This document shows positions 1 through 5,522 of a stretch of DNA of 12,222 bases, piece by piece. Location of the stretch: assembly GCA_003242195.1 (NCBI GenBank), contig QGUQ01000023.1:1-12222 (forward strand). The letters are read 5' to 3'. The number at the start of each line of letters is the position of its first letter. Positions within the stretch are counted from its first letter, which is position 1. The notes beneath the pieces are model-generated. The model was given only the letters and a program-made list of their open reading frames with translations. It was not told the DNA's origin and made no database searches. The stretch is from Bacillota bacterium. Lineage in GTDB: Bacteria; Bacillota; Sulfobacillia; Thermaerobacterales; Thermaerobacteraceae. The translations under genes were made by a program, and so were the position numbers.

Positions 1-380
1 AGCTGGTCGAATCGCTGTACGAGGCGGTGCACCACATCGCCCTCGTCTGCGACCGGGACGCCTTCATCGCCGTGGCCGGGGCGCCCCGCAAGGAGTTCAT
101 GGAGAAGCGCATCGGCGGGTCGGTGGAAGAGGCGATCGAGGGCGGCCGGCCTGTCCTGCGCAACCGGCCCGGCGACAAGCCCGGGGCGGGCACGCTGATG
201 GCCGACGACGAAACCGACGAGAAGTTCTCCGCCTACGTCATCGCTCCTGTCGTCACCAGCAATGGGAACATCGGCGCGGTGATCCTCGCCTCCAAGAACC
301 CGGACACCCAGATGGGCGACCTGGAGCTCAAGCTGGCGGAGACGGCCGCGGCGGTGCTCGGCAAGCAAATGGAGGATTGA
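1..380 (+). CDS. spoVT: Stage V sporulation protein T (SpoVT), 3' end
   Basis: The reading frame is open from the left edge (first full codon at 3) and stops at 378-380, so about 125 C-terminal residues are present. SpoVT is a forespore transcription factor with an N-terminal AbrB-like DNA-binding domain and a C-terminal GAF-like domain that modulates the sigma-G programme. Only the GAF part is visible: it reads HIALVCDRDAFIAVAGAPRK, close to the family's pattern of a hydrophobic strand, DRD and AVAG, and later has a second core strand around AYVIAPVVTSNGNIGAVILA. The identity rests on this domain plus the downstream mazG-hup-yabP-yabQ-divIC order, which matches the spoVT neighbourhood of other spore formers. 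The GTG at 27 is an internal valine and not the start. A generic GAF regulator is the alternative, but the synteny makes that unlikely. Confidence 0.9.
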   Translation, partial: LVESLYEAVHHIALVCDRDAFIAVAGAPRKEFMEKRIGGSVEEAIEGGRPVLRNRPGDKPGAGTLMADDETDEKFSAYVIAPVVTSNGNIGAVILASKNPDTQMGDLELKLAETAAAVLGKQMED

Positions 381-420
381 GCGGGCCCCGTGTCCAACCT
401 CCTGCGCCGGAGGGTTGGCT

Positions 421-1338
421 GTGACAGCACACGACACCGGCGCCGACCGGGAATACGGCATCAGCCGGCTGGTGGAGCTGGTGCGGAGGTTGCGGGCGCC
501 CGACGGCTGTCCCTGGGACCGGGCGCAGACGCACCGGTCCCTTCGGCGTTTCGTGATTGAAGAGGCCTACGAGGTCGTCGAGGCGATCGATGCCGGGGAC
601 CCGCACCACCTCGTGGAGGAACTGGGCGATCTGCTGCTGCAGGTATTGCTGCACGCGCAGATCGCGGCGGAGGCCGGCCGCTTCACCCTGGCCGACGTCA
701 GCCGCGCTCTGGCCGACAAGCTGGTGCGCCGCCATCCCCACGTCTTCGGGAACCAGGCGGTGGCCAGCGAGGCCGATGTGCGGCGGCTGTGGGCTGAGCT
801 CAAGCGGGCCGAGAGGAAGGGCCGGGCCGGCGAGGGGGACGAGGCCGGAGAGGGAGCGGGCGGGGACGCGCCCGGCGAGGCGGGGGAGGAGGAGGTGATG
901 TCCTCCGCCCTCGTGCGCGCCTTCCGCTTGCAGGAGCGAGCGGCCCAGCGGGGGCTCGACTGGACCGACGCGGCCGGTGCCCGGGCCAAGCTGGAAGAGG
1001 AGCTGGACGAGCTGGAGCGAGCGGCCGCCGCGGGCGATGCGGCGCGCGTGGAGGAAGAGTTCGGCGACTGCCTCTTTGCCCTGATCAACGTGGGACGCCA
1101 CCTGGGTGTGCACCCGGAGGTGGCGCTCCTGGCGGCCAACCGGAAGTTCCACCGGCGGTTCCGCCGGGTGGAGGAACTGGCCAGACGCCGCGGCCTCCGT
1201 CCCGAGGACCTGTCGCCTGCCGAGCTGGACCGGCTGTGGGAAGAGGCCAAGGCGGCCGAATCCAGCAGGATTCAAGGCCCGTCCGCAGAACAACGAAGCG
1301 GAATCAGAGCCGACGCGAGGGGAGGGAATCGCGGGTGA
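421..1338 (+). CDS. mazG: Nucleoside triphosphate pyrophosphohydrolase MazG
   Basis: MazG hydrolyses nucleoside triphosphates to monophosphate and pyrophosphate and acts as a house-cleaning enzyme in the cytoplasm. The N-terminal domain has the CPWDRAQTHRSL signature (residues 30-41), the EExxE metal motif (E47, E48, E51) and the partner ExxD motif (E67, D70). A second MazG-like repeat lies near the C-terminus (EEELDEL, then EEEFGDCLFALIN). A Gly/Glu/Ala-rich acidic linker of about 25 residues joins them. At 305 residues it is near E. coli MazG (263) and lacks the tetrapyrrole-methylase domain fused in front of Bacillus YabN. I chose GTG 421 because GGAGGG at 409-414 sits 6 nt before it; the in-frame TTG at 415 touches that site. 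It lies 40 nt after spoVT, and its stop overlaps the hup start by 4 nt, which suggests translational coupling. The last ~25 residues look unstructured. Confidence 0.93.
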   Translation: MTAHDTGADREYGISRLVELVRRLRAPDGCPWDRAQTHRSLRRFVIEEAYEVVEAIDAGDPHHLVEELGDLLLQVLLHAQIAAEAGRFTLADVSRALADKLVRRHPHVFGNQAVASEADVRRLWAELKRAERKGRAGEGDEAGEGAGGDAPGEAGEEEVMSSALVRAFRLQERAAQRGLDWTDAAGARAKLEEELDELERAAAAGDAARVEEEFGDCLFALINVGRHLGVHPEVALLAANRKFHRRFRRVEELARRRGLRPEDLSPAELDRLWEEAKAAESSRIQGPSAEQRSGIRADARGGNRG

Positions 1339-1607
1339 ACAAGCCGGAGCTCGTGAACGCCATTGCCGAGAAGACGGGGCTGAACAAGAAGGACAGCGAG
1401 CGGGCCGTCAACGCCTTCGTCGAGTCCGTCAGTGAGGCCCTGGCGAAGGGGGAGAAGGTGTCCCTCGTCGGCTTTGGCACCTTCGAAGTCCGCACGCGCC
1501 AGGCGCGTACGGGCCGCAATCCCCGCACCGGTCAGACGCTAACCATTCCCGCGTCCAAGGTGCCTGCTTTCAAGCCCGGCAAGCAGCTGCGCGAGATGGT
1601 CAAGTAA
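1335..1607 (+). CDS. hup: DNA-binding protein HU
   Basis: A 90-residue HU-family protein, the exact usual length. HU homodimers bend and compact DNA without strong sequence preference. Visible landmarks are the N-terminal helix NKPELVNAIAEKTGL, the helix-turn ending EKVSLVGFGTFEV, the DNA-binding beta-arm with TGRNPRTGQ and its intercalating proline, and the closing AFKPGKQLREMV. The GTG start overlaps the mazG stop (GTGA), and GGAGGG at 1321-1326 lies 8 nt upstream. A strong terminator follows 38 nt after the stop, so hup is probably the last gene of the spoVT/mazG transcription unit. An hup gene at this position is common in clostridial relatives, whereas Bacillus has its HU gene elsewhere. 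IHF-type function is the only alternative and is less likely in this phylum. Confidence 0.96.
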   Translation: MNKPELVNAIAEKTGLNKKDSERAVNAFVESVSEALAKGEKVSLVGFGTFEVRTRQARTGRNPRTGQTLTIPASKVPAFKPGKQLREMVK

Positions 1608-1645
1608 CGGGGCGGCGGTCGCGGATTCATCCTTGGAACGAGCCC

Positions 1646-1688
1646 GGAGGGAGCCGGACGGTGAGTCGGCTCCCTCCTTTTTCCTTTT
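1646..1688 (+). terminator. Rho-independent terminator after hup
   Basis: An 11-bp perfect stem (GGAGGGAGCCG at 1646-1656 with CGGCTCCCTCC at 1667-1677) has a 10-nt loop and is followed at once by TTTTT (1678-1682), CC and TTTT. This is the clearest intrinsic terminator in the window. It separates hup from yabP, which implies that yabP has its own promoter. Confidence 0.88.
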
Positions 1689-1770
1689 CCCCCGGTTTTC
1701 CTTGATGTTTTCGCCCCGGTCTCGCCTGCGCAGCCCGGGTGGGTTCCACGCGCGGCGCCACTGGCGCAGG

Positions 1771-1800
1771 GCACATTGCCTGCAGCCCCGGCATATCCAT
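1771..1800 (+). promoter_or_regulatory. Possible sigma-E-type promoter for yabPQ
   Basis: GCACATT (1771-1777) resembles a sigma-E -35 (ending ATATT-like). After 14 nt comes CATATCCAT (1792-1800), a partial match to CATACAnT. The 14-nt spacing fits the family pattern, but the -10 match is only about half. It lies between the hup terminator and the yabP ribosome site, where a promoter is needed, and yabP/yabQ are mother-cell (sigma-E) genes in Bacillus. A near-perfect palindrome, GCGCCA-C-TGGCGC (1755-1767), lies just upstream and could be an operator. This is inference from position and a weak motif. Confidence 0.35.
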
Positions 1801-1836
1801 GAACGAGGCCGGGCGGAAGGGAAGGGGGGCCGGGCC

Positions 1837-2133
1837 GTGTCCGAGGGCCAGGGTGCGGGTGGCGCCCGCGGGCGGCACACGCTCATGATGACGGGGCGCG
1901 AGCGGCTGGAGCTTGAGGGCGTGCAGCGCGTCGACAGCTTCGACGACAAGGCGGTCGTCCTGGACACCGACCTGGGGCGCATGACCATCCGCGGCGAGAA
2001 CCTGCACATACACGAGTTGAACCTGGAAGACGGCCGGCTCCTGCTGGAGGGCCGGATCACGTCGCTGGCGTACGAGGACACCGGGTCGGGCCGCCGCGAG
2101 CGCCGCAACCTCCTGGAACGGCTGTTGAAGTAG
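1837..2133 (+). CDS. yabP: Sporulation protein YabP
   Basis: A 98-residue protein of the YabP/YqfC family. Members are small beta-rich proteins made in the mother cell during sporulation; yabP has been linked to spore formation, but the biochemical role is not known. The family pattern is visible: RHTLMMTGRERLELEGVQRV, then DSFDDKAVVLDTDLGRMTI, RGENLHIHELNLEDG and LLLEGRITSLAYED. I chose GTG 1837 because AAGGGGGG (1822-1829) lies 7 nt before it and because the protein then begins a dozen residues before the conserved RH. The frame stays open upstream to 1633, but that part overlaps the hup terminator and has no similarity. yabQ follows after 12 nt, so the two are probably co-transcribed. The S4-domain gene yabO/rqcP that normally precedes yabP is not present here. 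Confidence 0.88.
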   Translation: MSEGQGAGGARGRHTLMMTGRERLELEGVQRVDSFDDKAVVLDTDLGRMTIRGENLHIHELNLEDGRLLLEGRITSLAYEDTGSGRRERRNLLERLLK

Positions 2134-2145
2134 GCGGGGCGGGCC

Positions 2146-2733
2146 ATGTTCTCCCCCGGTATGCAGTTTTTCATGTTCACGGTCATGGTCGCCCTGGGCC
2201 TTGCCCTCGCCTTTCTCTTCGATGCCTTCCGGGCGGTCCGGGTGGTGGCGGGCGGACGGGGCCGCACAGGTGGCCGCTGGCTGGTCGACGCGGCCGACCT
2301 GCTGTTCTGGCTGGTGGCCGTGCCCGGCATCGTCTTCGCCCTGGCCCTGGGCAGCTGGGGGCAGCTGCGGGCCTTCACCTTCCTCGGCCTGGGAGCGGGC
2401 GTGCTGGTGTACACCGCCCTGGGCTCACCCACGCTGTTGCCCGCCATGGTGGCGGGCCTGATGGCGTTCACGGAGGGAACCGTTCGGACGGTGAGGTTTG
2501 CCGGGCGTGCTAGCCGCGCCCTGGCGCGCCGTGGGCGGTGGGCGGGCGGTGCCGTCGGCCGCCCCATCCTTCGCCTCGCCGGCTTCCTAATGCGGCCGGT
2601 CATCGGGTTGCTCGCTCCTTTGTGGCGTCCCCTGGCCGCTCCCTGGCGGCGATGGCAAGAGCGGGCCCGCGGCTGGATCCGGGCGCTGCAGGCGTGGTCC
2701 GGCGGCCGGGGCGCCGGCCCGGACGGCGGCTAG
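2146..2733 (+). CDS. yabQ: Spore cortex biosynthesis protein YabQ
   Basis: YabQ is an integral membrane protein of the mother cell, needed in Bacillus for cortex formation on the outer forespore membrane. The 195-residue product has hydrophobic segments at about residues 8-26, 48-69 and 75-93, with a possible fourth at 96-108. It shows the family landmarks: the FLFDAFRAVR stretch after the first segment, DAADLLFWLVA at the second, and WGQLRAFTFLGLGAGVLVY. The C-terminal ~80 residues are Arg/Gly/Ala-rich, without recognisable domains, and are probably a basic cytoplasmic tail. ATG 2146 is the first start after yabP. The ribosome site is weak (GGCGGGGC), which fits coupling to the upstream gene; ATG 2161 is an alternative. 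The position directly behind yabP supports the name. Confidence 0.9.
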   Translation: MFSPGMQFFMFTVMVALGLALAFLFDAFRAVRVVAGGRGRTGGRWLVDAADLLFWLVAVPGIVFALALGSWGQLRAFTFLGLGAGVLVYTALGSPTLLPAMVAGLMAFTEGTVRTVRFAGRASRALARRGRWAGGAVGRPILRLAGFLMRPVIGLLAPLWRPLAAPWRRWQERARGWIRALQAWSGGRGAGPDGG

Positions 2734-2798
2734 CGAGGATCCCCGGAAGGAATCCCGCTTCCCGTGGCGAAGCCTAGCCGACACGTGGTGTACAAAGA

Positions 2799-2830
2799 TT
2801 GTCCACAATTTGTGTGTAATTTGTGGATAA
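2799..2830 (+). promoter_or_regulatory. DnaA-box-like inverted cluster upstream of the HTH-divIC genes
   Basis: Three 9-mers fall in 32 bp of AT-rich sequence within otherwise GC-rich DNA. TTGTCCACA (2799-2807, + strand) has one mismatch to the DnaA box TTATCCACA. TGTGTGTAA (2811-2819) reads TTACACACA on the - strand. TGTGGATAA (2822-2830) reads TTATCCACA on the - strand, a perfect box. The outer two form an imperfect dyad of 10-bp arms with 9 of 10 pairs matching. The cluster lies between yabQ and the small HTH gene, 34 nt before its ATG, where a regulatory site for that gene and divIC would be expected. The alternative is an operator for another protein, for example autoregulation by the HTH protein. 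Confidence 0.6.
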
Positions 2831-2863
2831 ACCCGCGCGTCGCAGGAGAGGAATGCCCGCCGG

Positions 2864-3124
2864 ATGCGTATCGAGATACGCGGTGCCGAGCGCCTGAGCT
2901 TTCGGGAGCGCCAGGTGGTGGTCCTCAAGGAAACGGGATACAGCACCGAGGCCATCGCCCGCCGCTTGGGACTGGCGCCGGGGACGGTGGCGACGCTGTA
3001 CAACCGGGCCCGCAGCAAGGGGTATGAGGTGGTCATTGTCATCGACGGTGATCCCCTGCGCGTCTTCGGCGGGGAAGGGGAGGACGAGGACGGCGAGTTG
3101 ACGGCGGGCGAGCCGGAGGCCTGA
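2864..3124 (+). CDS. Small sigma-region-4-like helix-turn-helix protein
   Basis: An 86-residue protein. Residues 11-50 resemble sigma-70 region 4 / LuxR-type HTH: LSFRERQVVVLKETGYSTEA, then IARRLGLAPGTVATLYNRAR, in which the helix-turn-helix lies at about 26-50. A short conserved-looking tail follows (KGYEVVIVIDGDPLRVFG), then an acidic Glu/Asp/Gly-rich end. No other sigma region is present, so it is more likely an accessory DNA-binding protein than a sigma factor. Its target is unknown. ATG 2864 is the only usable start in this frame, but the best ribosome site (AGGAG, 2844-2848) is 15 nt away and fits a short overlapping ORF at 2853 better. It sits 30 nt before divIC and directly behind the DnaA-box-like cluster, so it is probably co-expressed with divIC. 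I recall proteins of this kind in the same neighbourhood in thermophilic clostridia, which is not checked here. Confidence 0.8.
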   Translation: MRIEIRGAERLSFRERQVVVLKETGYSTEAIARRLGLAPGTVATLYNRARSKGYEVVIVIDGDPLRVFGGEGEDEDGELTAGEPEA

Positions 3125-3154
3125 GGCCCGCGATCCACGGGAGGCCGCTGAAGG

Positions 3155-3592
3155 ATGAGAGGACGCTTTGCTTCCAGGTATGCCACGGTGCGCGTGCTGC
3201 CCACAGCGGCCCCGGCATCGGACCGGGTCGCCGCCGCACCCGCGCGCCGTACGGCAGGGCCGCTGGGCCATCCCGGCCGGCGGCCGCGAGCGGCGCGGCG
3301 GCGCCTGCGGGTGCGCTGGGGCCGGCTGGTGGCCATCGTCCTGGGCGTGTATCTGGCCGCAGGCCTGGTCGCCCAGCAGGTGGCTTACGGGCAGGCTCAG
3401 CGGGAGCTGCGCGCCCTCCGGGCCGAGGTACAGCGGGTGGCCGAGGAGAACCGCGCCCTGCGCGAGCGTATCCAGTTCCTGCGGGGCGGCGAGTACATCG
3501 ACGCCGCGGCGCGGGAACGGCTCGGGCTGATTCGGCCGGGCGAGACGGTCATCCAGATCGTGGAGCCGGGCGCGGCCGGGACCAGCGAGTAG
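3155..3592 (+). CDS. divIC: Septum formation initiator DivIC/FtsB family
   Basis: DivIC is a bitopic division protein that forms a complex with FtsL and DivIB at the septum. The 145-residue product has a long basic cytoplasmic N-terminus (residues 1-55, rich in Arg/Ala/Pro), one membrane segment (about 57-75) and a coiled coil (about 78-110, QAQRELRALRAEVQRVAEEN and following). It ends with the family's extracytoplasmic motif EYIDAAARERLGLIRPGE (113-130). The N-terminus is longer than usual. If ATG 3155 is correct, it has GAAGG directly in front and GGGAGG a little further up (3139-3144). It lies 30 nt after the HTH gene, the place divIC takes after yabQ in other spore formers. FtsL has a similar build, but the C-terminal motif and the synteny favour DivIC. 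Confidence 0.86.
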   Translation: MRGRFASRYATVRVLPTAAPASDRVAAAPARRTAGPLGHPGRRPRAARRRLRVRWGRLVAIVLGVYLAAGLVAQQVAYGQAQRELRALRAEVQRVAEENRALRERIQFLRGGEYIDAAARERLGLIRPGETVIQIVEPGAAGTSE

Positions 3593-3661
3593 CAGCAGCG
3601 CGAGGGGGTTGCAGCAGGAGCCCGCGGGCGGCGGGGGCCGGATCCCGGCAAGGGCGGGTCC

Positions 3662-3690
3662 TGGGAAGGGCCCACGGTACCGTGTATGAT
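3662..3690 (+). promoter_or_regulatory. Candidate promoter with palindromic operator before tRNA-Leu
   Basis: TATGAT (3685-3690) matches the sigma-A -10 in five of six positions. The -35 at 17-bp spacing (TGGGAA, 3662-3667) is poor. A perfect 12-bp palindrome CACGGTACCGTG (3673-3684) fills the spacer and abuts the -10, a classic place for a repressor. The tRNA gene starts about 115 nt downstream and is the only gene it could serve. No other gene is recognisable between divIC and the tRNA. Confidence 0.35.
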
Positions 3691-3805
3691 AGAACAGGTA
3701 GCCGCGGGCGCGCCTGGGTGGGTCGAGCCCGGATCCTTCCGTGCCGGCCACGGGCGTGTGTCCGGTCGGTGCCTTCGGAATTCGGCGCGGCCGTGGGATT
3801 GCGAG

Positions 3806-3892
3806 GCCGGGGTGTCGGAACTGGCAGACGAGGCGGACTTAAAATCCGCTGGGCGCAAGCCCGTGTGGGTTCGAGACCCACCCCCGGCACCA
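3806..3892 (+). tRNA. tRNA-Leu (anticodon UAA)
   Basis: All parts of a class II tRNA can be drawn. The acceptor stem is GCCGGGG (3806-3812) with CCCCGGC (3882-3888), then discriminator A3889 and encoded CCA (3890-3892). The D-loop region contains TGGCAGACG. The anticodon stem GCGGA/TCCGC encloses CTTAAAA with anticodon TAA (3840-3842). The long variable arm is GGGCGCAAGCCC-like. The T arm is GTGGG / TTCGAGA / CCCAC (3865-3881). The UAA anticodon reads UUA, a rare codon in such GC-rich DNA. The integrase remnant converges on its 3' end, so this gene is the probable integration target. Confidence 0.97.
3865..3892 (+). other. Candidate attachment site (attL) in the tRNA 3' end
   Basis: Tyrosine integrases commonly recombine at the 3' part of a tRNA gene, the T arm through CCA, and lie next to the restored tRNA. 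Here the integrase remnant ends about 70 nt beyond the CCA and points toward it. I looked for a second copy of the T-arm/acceptor segment to the right and found none in the window, so the exact core and the other end are unknown. Confidence 0.3.
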
Positions 3893-3918
3893 GAAAAATC
3901 CGCATCCCACAAGGGAAA

Positions 3919-3951
3919 GCGGGCCGGTACCCTATAGGGGTACCGGCCCGC
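3919..3951. terminator. Long hairpin between tRNA-Leu and the convergent integrase
   Basis: A perfect 14-bp inverted repeat (GCGGGCCGGTACCC, 3919-3932, and its complement at 3938-3951) flanks the 5-nt loop TATAG. It sits between two converging genes, where a bidirectional terminator is expected. There is no long T-run on the + side (CACGTGATT), so it may rely on stem strength or may be part of the element's end. Confidence 0.6.
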
Positions 3952-3958
3952 CACGTGA

Positions 3959-4977
3959 TTATGCGCCGTCTTGGTATCTGGATGGTATCTGGGTTACGCC
4001 GCGAGCCAGGGGCAGCACGGCGGCCAGGCGCTCGACGGCCTCGCGTTTCATGTCGTCGGTGACGTGCGAGTAGATCTCCAACGTGACCGCCGTGGATGAG
4101 TGCCCCAGCAGCGCGGCCGCCACCTTGGGGTGCGCCCCTTGCCTCGCGAGCAGGGTGGTGTACCCATGCCGCAAGTCATGGAACCGCACGCGTCCCTCAA
4201 TGCCTGCGCGCTTCGCCGCCGGCTTGAAGGTGTGGGTCAAGGCGACGGGCGTCAGGGGTCGCCCGTCGGGACCGGTACAAACCCGCTCGCTGCCTTGCCA
4301 GGCCGCGCCTAGTTGCAGGCGGAGCCGGGCCTGTTGCGCTCGCCACTCGCGAAGGGCCGCTACCGCGAGCGGGCCGCCGCGAGGACGATGGGGCCGTAGG
4401 CGGTCGTCCCGCGGGCCGCGTCCAGCAGGCGGGAGAGTTCCTCCGGTGCGAGCAGGCGGGGCTCGAAGCGGTCAGGGCGCGGGGGCTTTGCGGCGTCACA
4501 GACGTTGTAGGGCACGAGATGCCACTTGACCGCCACGTTGAGGGCGCGGTGCAGGACGCGGTGAGTATGGAGCACGCTGCGGGGTTCGAGCCCGTCCTCC
4601 AGCAGCGCCCGGTACAGGTGCTGGACGTGCATGGGCGTCAGCTTCGCGAACGGCACATACCCCAGGTGCCGCTTGATGCGTTCGACGTCATCGCCGTACT
4701 TGGCGACCGTGGTGGGCGAGAGGGAGGGCTTGACGGCGTCGAGCCACCGCTTGAGATACGCGCCTAGGGTCATGCGAGAGGGTTCGACCACAACCCCCTG
4801 CTCAATCTGCGTGATCCACTTGGCGAGTTCAGCTTCCGCGACCGCCTTCGTGCCGTGGACGATCCCGGACTTGTACCGTTGCTTGCCCGTGGCGGGGTGG
4901 GTGCCCAGGTAGATGCGAAGGAGCCACCGCTTGCGGCCGCGGCGGTCCTTGCTGCGGTCAATGACCTGCCCGCGCAT
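3959..4977 (-). pseudogene. Tyrosine recombinase/integrase with internal deletion
   Basis: A site-specific integrase of the phage/ICE type, broken in the middle. The intact start is ATG 4977 with AGGAGG 7 nt before it. The first part has an N-terminal arm-binding domain (RRGRKRWLLRIYLGTHPATG) and a SAM-like core-binding domain (TLGAYLKRWLDAV onwards), and reaches the start of the catalytic domain at GPIVLAAA, where it hits a stop at 4360-4362. The second part, in another frame, resumes about PLAVAALREWRAQQ and carries the HxxR box HDLRHGY (H near 4180, R near 4171), LLGHSS and the nucleophile Tyr in LEIYSHV (codon 4070-4072), ending at 3959. About 50 residues that normally lie between, including the TGLRRGE arginine box, are missing. 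Loss of a catalytic arginine plus the frame change means no active enzyme. The gene points toward tRNA-Leu. Confidence 0.9.
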
Positions 4978-5103
4978 GACCCCGCCTCCTTCGTCGCAGG
5001 ATCGTTCAACAAAATGGAGGATTGCGATATGGCTCGCCCGCGAGGAGACGGCGCGGGAACTTCCCCCACCTCCCATGCGCGCCGCGGTTGGAGAAATCTG
5101 TGG

Positions 5104-5191
5104 TTCTCATGCGAAGTCACATCTGCATACTATCCGACAAGACCATGCAAACTGGGCTATAGCATGAACTATGGGAGGTGTATGATATCAT
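5104..5191 (+). promoter_or_regulatory. Candidate promoter/operator of the vapBC pair
   Basis: This AT-richer stretch between the integrase and vapB holds two weak sigma-A-like pairs: TTCTCA (5104-5109) with TACTAT (5128-5133) at 18 bp, and CCGACA (5134-5139) with TATAGC (5158-5163) at 18 bp. Symmetric elements overlap the second: CATGC (5144-5148) with GCATG (5162-5166), and the palindrome ATGATATCAT (5182-5191). AbrB-type antitoxins usually repress their own operon at such repeats. The assignment is inference, and no element is a strong match. Confidence 0.35.
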
Positions 5192-5222
5192 GGGCCCAGA
5201 CGGGAAGGGAGGGCGAGTGGCC

Positions 5223-5522
5223 ATGGGATTGGGACGAATGCAGGCACGCGGCCAGGTGACCATCCCCGCCGAGGTCCGGGAGGCCCTGGGGATCCAGCCG
5301 GGTGATGTGCTGTTGTTCGAGGCGACGGGCCCGGACGAGGGGCGGTTCCGGGTGGTGAGGACGACGCGTTCGTTGGACGAGTACTTTGACGCTTACCGCG
5401 TCGAGGGACCCGTGCCGGCCAATCTGTGGGACACGGTCGCCGAGGACTTGGCCCGTGACGCCACTCCCGCTGACGCTCTGATGCCCGTCTATCGGGAGGC
5501 CGCGGCTTCCGGTGAGCGCTGA
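5223..5522 (+). CDS. vapB: VapB-type antitoxin, AbrB/SpoVT DNA-binding domain
   Basis: A 99-residue protein whose first ~45 residues form a swapped-hairpin AbrB domain: GRMQARGQVTIPAEVREALG, then IQPGDVLLFEA. The remainder (SLDEYFDAYRVEGPVPANLW onwards) is the type of segment that wraps the partner toxin. As an antitoxin it would bind and inactivate VapC and repress the operon. I chose ATG 5223 because GGGAGGG (5207-5213) lies 9 nt before it and the AbrB domain starts at once. GTG 5178 and ATG 5190 would add a short extra leader of 15 or 11 residues. The gene overlaps the toxin start by 11 nt, typical for these pairs. It lies between an integrase remnant and a truncated ABC gene, so it probably arrived with the element. 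Confidence 0.86.
   Translation: MGLGRMQARGQVTIPAEVREALGIQPGDVLLFEATGPDEGRFRVVRTTRSLDEYFDAYRVEGPVPANLWDTVAEDLARDATPADALMPVYREAAASGER

Noticed and set aside
328..1293. Long open frame on the - strand (321 codons) opposite mazG
   Set aside because: Low-complexity translation without motifs, while the + strand frame carries all the MazG signatures.
1539..2603. Long open frame on the - strand (354 codons)
   Set aside because: It is antisense to yabP and yabQ, rich in Arg/Pro/Ser/Ala, and has no recognisable domain: a GC-rich shadow.
3686..3937. Open frame across the tRNA-Leu gene
   Set aside because: It runs through the complete tRNA and has no family pattern.
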